Assembly (NCBI GenBank): GCA_945860255.1
Contig: CAMAQI010000054.1
Coordinates: 1-12,696 of the forward strand
Length of the DNA stretch: 12,696 nucleotides
Source of the DNA: Methylacidiphilum caldifontis
Lineage (GTDB): Bacteria; Verrucomicrobiota; Verrucomicrobiia; Methylacidiphilales; CAMAQI01
Direction of reading: 5' to 3'
Shown: positions 1 through 6,937 of the stretch, piece after piece
How positions within the stretch are numbered: position 1 is the first letter of the stretch
Layout: the number at the start of each line of letters is the position of its first letter
The notes under the pieces: model-generated
Databases searched by the model: none
The model's input: only the letters and a program-made list of their open reading frames with translations
Told to the model about the DNA's origin: nothing
Translations under genes and position numbers: made by a program

Positions 1-214
1 TTTGATCCATTCCCGCCGTGGCAAATTCGACGATATAAGCCCCGATCATCCAATTCCGGAGAACCAATGATTGATTCGCGACCGTCGCAACCCGCTGAAC
101 CATCTTCGTGTTCAATGAGAAAATAGAGGAGATTAAATCCCCGTAGCCCCGATGCTTGGAGGAGCGTAATATGCGAGCCTTGGGAGTCGGTTTTAATGGG
201 GCTTTCTTTTTCAT
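1..214 (-). CDS. DUF1016 / YhcG-type N-terminal domain protein, 5' part only
   Basis: The first 71 codons of a minus-strand gene are present and the rest lies beyond the left edge. The start is ATG at 214-212, and an in-frame TGA lies a short way upstream, so the N-terminus is bounded. After a lysine-rich start (MKKKAPLKPTPKAR) the protein has an ISSIFSLNTKMVQRVATVANQ stretch in two pieces and then LVLRNWMIGAYIVEF. This last pattern (an asparagine, then 'LRNW-IGAYIVE') is what I know from the N-terminal domain of DUF1016 proteins. Longer members carry a C-terminal PD-(D/E)XK nuclease domain and often sit in accessory or restriction-modification neighbourhoods. Whether this copy has the nuclease part cannot be seen. 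The family call comes from motif memory, not a search. Confidence 0.68.
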   Translation of the reverse strand, partial: MKKKAPLKPTPKARILRSSKHRGYGDLISSIFSLNTKMVQRVATVANQSLVLRNWMIGAYIVEFATAGMDQ

Positions 215-358
215 GACTCCGATTTCACGACGGGATTTTGTTCAGGGGTTTCAGGCATATGAATAGGATATTAAACTCATGAACTCTTAGCCATGCAGAT
301 ACAAAACTTCCATCTATTTTTCCTCGAAATGAAAGAAACCAAAAAAATACTTGGTTCC

Positions 359-386
359 TTGCCGAAGTCGATTATGGTAGTAGAAA
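359..386 (+). promoter_or_regulatory. putative lpd promoter, near-leaderless
   Basis: TTGCCG (359-364) and TAGAAA (381-386) are separated by 16 bases; each matches 4 of 6 consensus positions. Only 5 bases separate the -10-like box from the ATG at 392, so a transcript would begin at about the start codon. No Shine-Dalgarno sequence precedes that ATG. The reading is inferred from spacing and similarity alone. Confidence 0.35.
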
Positions 387-391
387 TTCTT

Positions 392-1792
392 ATGACTACA
401 AGTGCTTATCAGTTGGCGATTATTGGCGGCGGTCCCGGTGGTTACGTAGCAGCGATTCGCGCCGCACAACTCGGATTTAAAGTAGCGATTATCGAAAAAG
501 AAAAGAATCTCGGAGGCACCTGCCTCAACTGGGGCTGTATCCCCAGCAAAGCGCTCCTAACCTCAACAGAACACTATCATACCGCTCAAGAGAAGTTCTC
601 TGCCCATGGCATCACCTTTAAAGAACTTCAAGTCGATATCCCTACGCTGATGAAACGAAAAGAGGGAGTGGTCAGCAATATGGCAAAAGGAATCGATTTT
701 TTGATGAAGAAAAATAAGATTGATCGAATCAACGGCTTTGCTCGATTCCTCGATGCAAACTCCGTCGAGGTCGACAACAACGGAACAAAACAAACCGTCA
801 CCGCCGATCGTTTTCTCATTGCAACAGGAAGCGTTCCGATCGAGCTCCCCTTTCTCAAATTCGATGGAGAAACCGTTGTCTCAAGCGATCAAGCGATCGC
901 TTTTCCGAAGGCTCCGAAATCCCTTCTCGTCATCGGTGCCGGTGCGATTGGACTCGAACTCGGCTCGGTCTGGAAACGACTCGGAACAGAGGTAAAAGTT
1001 TTGGAGTTTCTCCCCCGTATCGCCCCCGGATTTGATCTCGAGGTCGCCACTCATTTACAGCGTTCACTCACTAAACAAGGGATCCAATTTCATCTCAAGA
1101 CAAAAGTTGAATCGGCAAAAGTCACTAAAAATTCCGTGACCTTAGAAGGGACTGAAGAGGGGAAGCCCTGTACCTTTACCGCAGAAAAAGTTCTCGTCGC
1201 TGTCGGCAGAAAACCGTTTTTTGAAGGATTGGGAATCGAAAAAGTAGGGGTTCAACTGACGACTCGAAATCGTATTCAAGTCGATTCCCATTTTCGCACC
1301 AATATTCCGACGATCTATGCGATCGGCGATGTCATCGACGGTCCGATGCTTGCCCACAAAGCCGAAGAGGATGGGGTCGCTTTTGCGGAACTCCTTGCAG
1401 GAAAACCGGGCCATGTAAATTACGATCTCGTCCCTGGTGTCGTCTACACCTCTCCTGAAGGGGCCGGAGTCGGTCTCACAGAAGATCAATGCAAAGAAAA
1501 AGGCCTTGCGATCAAGATTGGAAAATTCAATTTTATGGGGAACGGACGTGCCGTTGCTGCCGATGCCGCAGAAGGGTTTGTTAAAATCATCGCCGATGCG
1601 AAAACCGATCGAGTTCTTGGATTCCACATCCTTTCTGCCAATGCCTCGGAATTAATCGCAGAGGCGGTTTTATTGATGGAATTTGGTGGCTCCTCCGAAG
1701 ATCTCGCCCGAACGATTCACGCTCACCCTACTACGACAGAGGCCCTCAAAGAGGCGGCTCTTGCGGTCGAAGGTCGGGCTCTTCACTCGTAG
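392..1792 (+). CDS. lpd: dihydrolipoamide dehydrogenase (E3)
   Basis: Lpd reoxidises dihydrolipoamide on the E2 or H-protein of the pyruvate, 2-oxoglutarate, branched-chain or glycine-cleavage complexes, passing electrons through FAD and a disulfide to NAD+. Counting from the ATG at 392 (466 residues), the N-terminal FAD fold is IIGGGPGGYVAA. The redox pair is C44 and C49 in GGTCLNWGCIPSK. The NAD-binding turn GAGAIG lies near 182-187, the second FAD motif reads YAIGDVIDGPMLAHKA, and the C-terminal catalytic dyad is H445/E450 in HAHPTTTE. Every hallmark is intact. The frame stays open upstream to ATG 293, but that would add 33 residues before the FAD strand that the family lacks, so 392 is preferred; ATG 374 is another option. 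No E1 or E2 gene is adjacent, so the complex served cannot be told from this window. Confidence 0.96.
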   Translation: MTTSAYQLAIIGGGPGGYVAAIRAAQLGFKVAIIEKEKNLGGTCLNWGCIPSKALLTSTEHYHTAQEKFSAHGITFKELQVDIPTLMKRKEGVVSNMAKGIDFLMKKNKIDRINGFARFLDANSVEVDNNGTKQTVTADRFLIATGSVPIELPFLKFDGETVVSSDQAIAFPKAPKSLLVIGAGAIGLELGSVWKRLGTEVKVLEFLPRIAPGFDLEVATHLQRSLTKQGIQFHLKTKVESAKVTKNSVTLEGTEEGKPCTFTAEKVLVAVGRKPFFEGLGIEKVGVQLTTRNRIQVDSHFRTNIPTIYAIGDVIDGPMLAHKAEEDGVAFAELLAGKPGHVNYDLVPGVVYTSPEGAGVGLTEDQCKEKGLAIKIGKFNFMGNGRAVAADAAEGFVKIIADAKTDRVLGFHILSANASELIAEAVLLMEFGGSSEDLARTIHAHPTTTEALKEAALAVEGRALHS

Positions 1793-1812
1793 CGTTTTTC
1801 TGTAGCTTCGCA

Positions 1813-1836
1813 CTATCCAATAGCCGGATAGCTTTT
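1813..1836 (+). terminator. possible weak terminator after lpd
   Basis: CTATCC (1813-1818) pairs with GGATAG (1826-1831) across a 7-base loop, followed by CTTTT. The stem has only 6 pairs and the T-run is short, so termination may be partial. Confidence 0.35.
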
Positions 1837-1895
1837 AAAAGGGGAGAGGGAAGAAATTAACCGCCAAGTGAGATTCAAAGATCGCCAAATTTTAC

Positions 1896-1924
1896 CCTTG
1901 CGAAATCATATAAATCTCGCAAGG
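1896..1924. promoter_or_regulatory. perfect 8-bp inverted repeat upstream of the outer-membrane gene
   Basis: CCTTGCGA (1896-1903) and TCGCAAGG (1917-1924) form a perfect inverted repeat around a 13-base AT-rich spacer that contains TATAAAT (1909-1915). It ends 10 bases before the ATG at 1935. A -10-like box inside the repeat suggests an operator for a dimeric repressor. The transcribed copy could instead fold into a hairpin that hides the start. No good -35 box is visible 16-18 bases upstream of the TATAAA. Confidence 0.4.
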
Positions 1925-1934
1925 TACTGGCATT

Positions 1935-2885
1935 ATGAAGTTTCATGCATTTGTTACAGGTTTTTCATTCACGGCTCTCATTGCCTTTCTTCCTGCTGGA
2001 GAAAGTTCCGCTAAATCGATGAAGAAAGAGTCTAAAATTAAGCCCGAACAACGCGAACTCGCAATCTCTCATGAATTTACCTCAGATAACAGCTACGTCG
2101 CCGGGGCAAATGCCAAGGTCGGTAATCAAAAATTTGGGAATGTCACTGAAATCAACAATCACATCAACTACGTGATCTCTCCCCAACTCAATGATAATCT
2201 CCTCCTTCGCGTCGGAGTTGATTACGATCGATATTCCTTCGGACTCCCCTCCACTGCAAAACAAGGTGGTTTTTATCTCCCCGCTCCGAACACCCTCCAA
2301 TCCACCGCAATGGTCATCGGCGCTGATTACACGATTAGCGATCAATGGTTCATGCGCGTTGAGGCGACTCCTGGAGTTTACAATGATTCTGAAAATCTCT
2401 CTGGAGAAGATGTTAATGTTCCCTTCATCATTGGCGGTTCTTATATCGTCGATAAAGATCTTCAATGGTTCTTTGGCGTCAGTGTCGACCTTTGGCGTGA
2501 TATGCCGGTTCTTCCCGGAGCTGGGGTTCGTTGGAAATTCTCCGATCAATGGACTCTTTTCTTTGTACTACCTAAGCCCCAACTTCAATATGAAGTGAAT
2601 GAGCGTCTTACTCTTTTTGTCGGTGCTAATCTTAAAGGAGGAAGCTATCGGATGAGCGAGTCTTTTGGACGTGAACATGGTCGAAATCCCCTCAATAGCT
2701 CGATTGTGAACTATTCAGAAGTTCGTATCGGAGCTGGTGCCACATGGAAAGCCCTCTCCTTTCTTGATGTGAATCTTGAAGCCGGTTACGTTCCCACTCG
2801 AACCTTTGACTACTCACGGGCTAACACACGTGTAAAACTAGAAGCAGCTCCTTACGTCGAACTTTCTGCGACCGCTAAGTTCTAA
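1935..2885 (+). CDS. secreted outer-membrane beta-barrel protein, DUF6268-like
   Basis: This 316-residue protein begins with a clear Sec signal peptide: a Lys near the start, a hydrophobic core around residues 6-20, and probable cleavage after SSA at residue 26. The remainder is rich in alternating hydrophobic and polar stretches with many aromatic residues (for example LLLRVGVDYDRYSFG and WFFGVSVDLWRD) and ends ELSATAKF. A C-terminal Phe in an amphipathic strand is the usual signature of proteins inserted by the BAM complex. The layout resembles the DUF6268 family of outer-membrane barrels common in Verrucomicrobia and Planctomycetes, a family without an established substrate. I see no enzymatic motif, so porin or structural roles are both open. 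The next gene, prs, starts 18 bases downstream, so co-transcription is possible although the functions look unrelated. Confidence 0.8.
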   Translation: MKFHAFVTGFSFTALIAFLPAGESSAKSMKKESKIKPEQRELAISHEFTSDNSYVAGANAKVGNQKFGNVTEINNHINYVISPQLNDNLLLRVGVDYDRYSFGLPSTAKQGGFYLPAPNTLQSTAMVIGADYTISDQWFMRVEATPGVYNDSENLSGEDVNVPFIIGGSYIVDKDLQWFFGVSVDLWRDMPVLPGAGVRWKFSDQWTLFFVLPKPQLQYEVNERLTLFVGANLKGGSYRMSESFGREHGRNPLNSSIVNYSEVRIGAGATWKALSFLDVNLEAGYVPTRTFDYSRANTRVKLEAAPYVELSATAKF

Positions 2886-2903
2886 GGAACTCACGAGCTG
2901 GTC

Positions 2904-3866
2904 ATGTCAAAACCTCGCAATCTCAAAGTCTTCTCAGGAAATGCCAATATTCCATTGGCTCAAGCCATCGTAGACTATCTTGGAATCCCTCTCGGGGCGG
3001 CGACGGTCACCTCCTTCCCCGATGGAGAGACCTTCGTTAAAATTGATGAAAATGTTCGAGATCAAGATATCTTCATCGTTCAACCGACCTGCACTCCGAC
3101 AAATCAGAATTTGATGGAGCTTCTGATCATGATCGATGCGGCACGTCGTGCGAGTGCCCACCGGATCACCGCCGTGATTCCCTTCTACGGCTATGCCCGC
3201 CAAGATCGTAAAGATCAGCCCCGCGTCCCGATCACCGCCAAGCTCGTTGCAAATCTCTTAGTCGCTGCCGGTGCTTATCGAGTTCTAACGATGGATCTTC
3301 ATGCCCAACAGATTCAAGGGTTCTTTGATATTCCTGTCGACCATCTCTATGCCGCTCCTGTATTTTATAACTACCTCAAAACAAAAAACCTCGATAATTT
3401 AGTCGTCGTCTCCCCCGATGTCGGTGGAATGAAACTGGCCGCTTCCTACAGTCAAATGCTGAATGCCGGACTCGCGATTGTCACTAAAAAGCGGTTGAGC
3501 GCTACCTCGGTTGAATCCGGTTTTTTAGTCGGTGAAGTCAAAGATAAAGATGTCCTACTCGTCGATGATATTACAGAAACAGCCGGAACCATCACCGCCG
3601 CCGCTCGACTCCTCAAAAAAGAGGGGGCCAAAAGAATTTTTGCCGGAATTTCCCATGCTCTTCTCGGTGAATTAGCCGTATCACGACTCAAAGGTTCTGA
3701 TATCGACGAATTAATTACCACTAACAGCACCCCTGTTCAACCCATTGAAGGATTTAACATGAAAGTCCTCAGCGTCGCCGAGATCTTAGGGGAGGCCATT
3801 CACCGAATTCACTCCGGTGAATCCGTCTCCTCCCTTTTTAATATCGATAATAAAAAATCGTTCTAA
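2904..3866 (+). CDS. prs: ribose-phosphate pyrophosphokinase (PRPP synthetase)
   Basis: Prs transfers pyrophosphate from ATP to ribose 5-phosphate, giving PRPP for purine, pyrimidine, histidine, tryptophan and NAD synthesis in the cytoplasm. The 320-residue length is typical. Visible hallmarks in order are the N-terminal FSGNAN and SFPDGE motifs; the ATP flexible loop FYGYARQDRK (94-103); the divalent-metal and ATP site DLHAQQIQGFF (131-141); the ribose-phosphate region VVSPDVGG (168-175); and the PRPP loop VDDITETAGT (220-229). In the last motif the usual Asp before Thr is Glu225, a conservative change. The start at 2904 puts the family N-terminus at the normal place; AAGGA about 14 bases upstream is too distant for a good ribosome site. 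Translation may depend partly on coupling to the gene before it. Confidence 0.96.
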   Translation: MSKPRNLKVFSGNANIPLAQAIVDYLGIPLGAATVTSFPDGETFVKIDENVRDQDIFIVQPTCTPTNQNLMELLIMIDAARRASAHRITAVIPFYGYARQDRKDQPRVPITAKLVANLLVAAGAYRVLTMDLHAQQIQGFFDIPVDHLYAAPVFYNYLKTKNLDNLVVVSPDVGGMKLAASYSQMLNAGLAIVTKKRLSATSVESGFLVGEVKDKDVLLVDDITETAGTITAAARLLKKEGAKRIFAGISHALLGELAVSRLKGSDIDELITTNSTPVQPIEGFNMKVLSVAEILGEAIHRIHSGESVSSLFNIDNKKSF

Positions 3867-3896
3867 AGAGATTAGCCACAAAGTTGCCCAAGCCTC

Positions 3897-3923
3897 CTCC
3901 CGAAAGACAGGGAGTTTGTTGTT
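3897..3923 (+). terminator. possible terminator after prs
   Basis: CTCCC (3897-3901) pairs with GGGAG (3910-3914) around an 8-base loop, followed by TTTGTTGTT. The stem is short but GC-rich and lies 30 bases after the prs stop codon. Confidence 0.35.
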
Positions 3924-3938
3924 AAGATTTATTTAAGA

Positions 3939-3964
3939 GTTCTCCCATTTCCTACGGGGAGAAC
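3939..3964. repeat. intergenic hairpin without T-run
   Basis: GTTCTCCC (3939-3946) and GGGAGAAC (3957-3964) form a perfect 8-bp inverted repeat with a 10-base loop. What follows, CTTGGG, is not a T-tract, so this is not a standard intrinsic terminator. It could be an mRNA-stabilising hairpin at the 3' end of prs. The rest of the 3867-4103 gap holds no open frame that looks coding. Confidence 0.45.
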
Positions 3965-4048
3965 CTTGGGAAGCCTTGCGGCTTTGCGTGGAAGTTTTTT
4001 AAATCCAATTCAAAAGAATTCTGAATTTTTCAATAGAGAATGGGCAAT

Positions 4049-4082
4049 AAAAAAGGAGGATCTTTCGATCCTCCTCTTTCTT
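4049..4082 (-). terminator. strong intrinsic terminator of coxBA (possibly bidirectional)
   Basis: GGAGGATC (4055-4062) and GATCCTCC (4067-4074) make a perfect stem around the tetraloop TTTC, extended by an A-T pair. On the minus strand the stem is followed by six T's, the classic form, 29 bases after the coxA stop codon. On the plus strand the trailing sequence TCTTTCTT is less good but could stop read-through from prs. Confidence 0.85.
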
Positions 4083-4103
4083 AAAACAATTCAATCTGAA
4101 AAC

Positions 4104-5834
4104 CTAGTGAGCATGCTCCAAATGGAGCGGCTTTCCGTTCTCAGTCTCAATCCCTTCATGCTTCGAGGATTGAGGGAGAAAATCCGATTTCATATTCGGC
4201 ACACTATATTCATAAGGACCACAATAAACGTGTGGAGTGCTATCAAAGTTATGATGCGTCGGAGGAGAGGCTGTTTGCCATTCTAAAGTTGTTGCCTCCC
4301 AAGGATTACGAGAAGCAATCTCCCCTTTAAACATACTGCGGAAGAAATTGATAAAGAAGACAACCTGAGAAAGACCCAAAAGAATCGCACTGATCGTCAC
4401 AAATTGATTAATTGGCTGAAGATTTCTTAAGTGCTCATAGACCGTAGGATCCGCAATACGTCGCATCATTCCGCCAATTCCCAAATTATGCATCGGAAAG
4501 AAAACACAATTAAAGAAGACAAAGGTCAATGCAAAATGAACCTTTCCCCACGTCTCATTCATCATTCTTCCGAACATTTTGGGGAACCATCCGTAAATCC
4601 CTGCAAAAACAGCAAAAATACTGCCCCCAAAAAGCACGTAGTGAAAATGAGCCACGATAATATAAGTGTGATGAATAAAAAGGTCAACGGTCGCAGAGGC
4701 CATGAAAATTCCACTTAATCCCCCGATAATAAACATCGAGATGAAGCCAACCGAAAAAAGCATCGGTGTTTTAAATCGGATGCTTCCGCCATAGATCGTC
4801 CCAAGCCAGTTAAAGACCTTAATTGCAGAGGGAACCGCAATCAACATCGTCGATAGCGAGAAAATACTCGAAACGAAAATACTCATTCCAGAGACAAACA
4901 TATGGTGCCCCCAAACGACGAATCCCAAGACTCCAATCGCCGCCATTGCCAACGCCATTGCTTTATACCCGAAAATCGGTTTACGACAGAACCAAACCAT
5001 GACATCCGAAACGATTCCCATCGCAGGAAGAATCATGATGTAAACTTCAGGATGACCGAAGAACCAGAAGAGATGTTGATAAAGCAAGGGCTGACCAGCA
5101 ATCGCTGTAAAAAACTGTGTTCCGAAATTAATATCATAAATCAACATCACCCCAGCCGCTCCTAAAACAGGAACCGCCAAGAGAAGAAGAATCGAGGTAA
5201 TAAACAGCGACCAAACGGTCAAAGGCATTCTGAAATAACCCATGCCAGGAGCCCGAAGATTCACGACGGTGGTAATATAATTCACCGCTCCTGCTATCGA
5301 AGCCAGCCCGTTAATGAAAATCGCAGCCGCCCAAAGGGTCTGACCCAATTGAGTTTGACTGTAGGCTGGCGTCGAACTTAACGGAGCATAAGAGGTCCAA
5401 CCAGAAGCAGCAGCCCCTCCTTCCACAAAAAAACTAGAACAAATAACAACCCCAGAGAGAAGAAAAAGCCAGTAGGAGGCGGCATTTAAATGCGGGAAGG
5501 CCATATCCTTCGCCCCTAGCATCAACGGGATTAAGAAATTTCCAAAGGCTCCGATCAACAATGGCATCACGACAAAGAAAACCATGATCGTCGCATGCAT
5601 CGTCACGAGCATGTTATAAAATCCAGGGGTCATCATCTGAGTTTCTGGAAAACCAATTTGCCAGCGAAGTCCAAGAGCCAGTCCTCCTCCTAATAACAAA
5701 AGAAGTAAACTCGTAAAAAGGTATTGAAGTCCAATCACTTTATGATCGGTAGACCATACATACTTCCGAAAAAAAGAGGTATGTCCATCGGGTGAAAAAT
5801 AGGGGAGATCGTGAGAAGAATCGTGTGCACTCAT
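4104..5834 (-). CDS. coxA: cytochrome c oxidase subunit I (aa3-type, A1 class)
   Basis: This is the membrane-embedded catalytic subunit that reduces O2 to water and pumps protons, holding heme a and the heme a3-CuB centre. It has 576 residues and about 12 hydrophobic spans. H80 (TMHATIMVFF) and H398 would bind heme a, and H396 (VAHFHYV) heme a3. H261, H310 and H311 would bind CuB, and Y265 in HPEVY is the cross-linked tyrosine. Proton-path residues also align. The D-channel has N99, D110, N117 and E263; the K-channel has K339, with Ser336 where many have Thr. Together these place it in the A1 class. The C-terminus NPWEATTLEW is typical, and a short His-rich tail (LHLEHAH) follows. It starts 12 bases after coxB with a clear ribosome site. 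No coxC, coxD or heme-assembly gene follows, because the terminator comes immediately. Confidence 0.97.
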   Translation of the reverse strand: MSAHDSSHDLPYFSPDGHTSFFRKYVWSTDHKVIGLQYLFTSLLLLLLGGGLALGLRWQIGFPETQMMTPGFYNMLVTMHATIMVFFVVMPLLIGAFGNFLIPLMLGAKDMAFPHLNAASYWLFLLSGVVICSSFFVEGGAAASGWTSYAPLSSTPAYSQTQLGQTLWAAAIFINGLASIAGAVNYITTVVNLRAPGMGYFRMPLTVWSLFITSILLLLAVPVLGAAGVMLIYDINFGTQFFTAIAGQPLLYQHLFWFFGHPEVYIMILPAMGIVSDVMVWFCRKPIFGYKAMALAMAAIGVLGFVVWGHHMFVSGMSIFVSSIFSLSTMLIAVPSAIKVFNWLGTIYGGSIRFKTPMLFSVGFISMFIIGGLSGIFMASATVDLFIHHTYIIVAHFHYVLFGGSIFAVFAGIYGWFPKMFGRMMNETWGKVHFALTFVFFNCVFFPMHNLGIGGMMRRIADPTVYEHLRNLQPINQFVTISAILLGLSQVVFFINFFRSMFKGEIASRNPWEATTLEWQTASPPTHHNFDSTPHVYCGPYEYSVPNMKSDFLPQSSKHEGIETENGKPLHLEHAH

Positions 5835-5841
5835 AAGTAGG

Positions 5842-5847
5842 TCCTCT
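5842..5847 (-). promoter_or_regulatory. ribosome binding site of coxA overlapping the coxB stop
   Basis: On the minus strand AGAGGA lies 7 bases before the coxA ATG and shares one base with the coxB TAA. This arrangement favours translational coupling of the two subunits and is one of the few good Shine-Dalgarno sites in the window. Confidence 0.7.
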
Positions 5848-6809
5848 TAGTTCTTTTTGGCAATGAGAAGGTCTGGGTTTGTTCCAGCGACATTCACTAG
5901 TGATTTCTTTTTTCCCTCAATTTTAGCCATCATCCATTGATCGTATTCTGCTTGGGTGACCACAGCGATCTTTCCTTGCATATTATAATGACCTGAACCA
6001 CAAAGCTGACTACAAGCGAGCGAGATCTTCGCCACATCAGTCGTTTCAAACCAAAGATAACTTATTGTCTTACCGGGAACGGCATCTTGATAAAGACGAA
6101 ACTCTGGAACATAAAAGGAGTGGATCACATCACGGGAGCGCAGTTGAATCTGAACGGCACGCGAAACCGGAATCACCATATCATTGTAGAGTAAAATATC
6201 ATCTTTTCCGGCAACATCATCTGCGATCAGTCCCAATTTATTCTCTTTGGAAACTAAACGCTCGTCATGCGCGCCAAGTACACCATCCGCTCCCGGATAA
6301 CGAATATTAAAACCATATTGTTCGGCGGTGATTTCGATCAAAATCTTATTTTCAGGAATCTTTCCCTCAAAACGAATGACATCCCCTAATGCAGTCGGGA
6401 GATGTTCGGTCAATTTATTGTAGGCGGTTCCATATTGACCATCCGAAGGAAAGTAGGTGTACCAACGATGATTGCTAATAAAAGCGAGCGCAAAGAAAAT
6501 GACCGCTGGGATCACTGTCCAAACGACTTCATAGGTATTATTCCCGTGAGAGTAGAGTGCTTTACGTCCCGGTTGTTCCCGAAATTTGATTAACCAATAA
6601 AACAAAAGAAATTCGGTGACCACGAAAACGAAAAGAGTTAGCCAAAAAATCCCGTAATAGAGATAGTCAATATCTTCGCCGATTTTGGTGTAGTTACTCG
6701 GTAACCACCAAAGATTTTGGTAACGGATTTCAGCAAACGCAGACCCCCCTAATAATAAGACGAATAGAGCGATAAAGTACCACGTGAAACGAGAAGAAAG
6801 TCGAATCAT
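5847..6809 (-). CDS. coxB: cytochrome c oxidase subunit II (CuA domain)
   Basis: Subunit II takes electrons from cytochrome c at its periplasmic CuA centre and passes them to heme a in CoxA. From the ATG at 6809 the protein has 320 residues. It starts with a hydrophobic segment that may be a signal peptide (FTWYFIALFVLLLGGSAFA), followed by two transmembrane spans (YGIFWLTLFVFVVTEFLLFYW and the VVWTVIPAVIFFALAF hairpin partner). The cupredoxin domain then ends with the CuA ligands: His in VIHSFYVP and the motif CSQLCGSGHYNM, with both Cys, His and Met present. The Glu often seen between the cysteines is Gln, as in many bacterial homologues. There is no CxxCH, so this is not a caa3-type fusion. 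A TTG at 6830 is an alternative in-frame start adding seven residues; I prefer the ATG because a promoter-like pair sits directly before it. Confidence 0.95.
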   Translation of the reverse strand: MIRLSSRFTWYFIALFVLLLGGSAFAEIRYQNLWWLPSNYTKIGEDIDYLYYGIFWLTLFVFVVTEFLLFYWLIKFREQPGRKALYSHGNNTYEVVWTVIPAVIFFALAFISNHRWYTYFPSDGQYGTAYNKLTEHLPTALGDVIRFEGKIPENKILIEITAEQYGFNIRYPGADGVLGAHDERLVSKENKLGLIADDVAGKDDILLYNDMVIPVSRAVQIQLRSRDVIHSFYVPEFRLYQDAVPGKTISYLWFETTDVAKISLACSQLCGSGHYNMQGKIAVVTQAEYDQWMMAKIEGKKKSLVNVAGTNPDLLIAKKN

Positions 6810-6815
6810 GTAGTC

Positions 6816-6843
6816 GTTGTAGATATTCAAAGGACTGTGTCAA
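6816..6843 (-). promoter_or_regulatory. putative coxBA promoter, apparently leaderless
   Basis: On the minus strand TTGACA (6843-6838, a perfect -35 match) is followed after 16 bases by TACAAC (6821-6816, 4 of 6). Six bases later comes the ATG at 6809. Transcription would be expected to start at or next to that A, giving a leaderless message. If so, the alternative TTG start at 6830 would lie upstream of the transcript. Confidence 0.5.
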
Positions 6844-6871
6844 TCTTGGAAAAAGTAAATCGTTGTTTTAT

Positions 6872-6900
6872 TTGCGATCAAACTGATTTTATTTTTTAAC
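6872..6900 (+). promoter_or_regulatory. putative clpP promoter in the divergent coxB-clpP gap
   Basis: TTGCGA (6872-6877) and TTTAAC (6895-6900) are 17 bases apart; each matches 4 of 6 consensus positions. A 9-base direct repeat CGTTGTTTT (6861-6869 and 6900-6908) brackets this pair at 39-base spacing and could be a regulator half-site. This AT-rich region has other possible boxes, so the call is tentative. Confidence 0.3.
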
Positions 6901-6937
6901 GTTGTTTTCTCGCTCAAAAGACTTTATCTCTTAGGAC

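Noticed and set aside
293..391. N-terminal extension of lpd from ATG 293
   Set aside because: It would add 33 residues before the FAD-binding strand that Lpd proteins lack, and a promoter-like pair lies inside it. ATG 392 gives the normal N-terminus.
893..900. GCGATCGC palindrome, the HIP1 element of cyanobacteria
   Set aside because: I noticed one copy in the parts I inspected, inside lpd, with no sign of iteration, and the gene content is not cyanobacterial.
1142..1627. 161-codon open frame on the minus strand inside lpd
   Set aside because: It lies wholly antisense to a highly conserved gene, and its translation shows no recognisable domain.
2082..2549. 155-codon antisense frame inside the outer-membrane gene
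   Set aside because: The sense strand has a signal peptide and a barrel C-terminus; the antisense frame looks like a codon-usage shadow.
4015..4040. Short AATTC/GAATT inverted repeats in the gap before coxA
   Set aside because: The arms are about 5 bases in very AT-rich sequence, which is expected by chance.
3966..4286. Open frame on the plus strand across the prs-coxA gap
   Set aside because: It starts at TTG, reads through the coxBA terminator stem, and then runs antisense to coxA. No protein-like pattern is seen.
6810..6830. TTG start of coxB at 6830
   Set aside because: It would add seven residues before a normal N-terminus, lies within the promoter-like spacer, and has no ribosome site. 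Kept only as an alternative.
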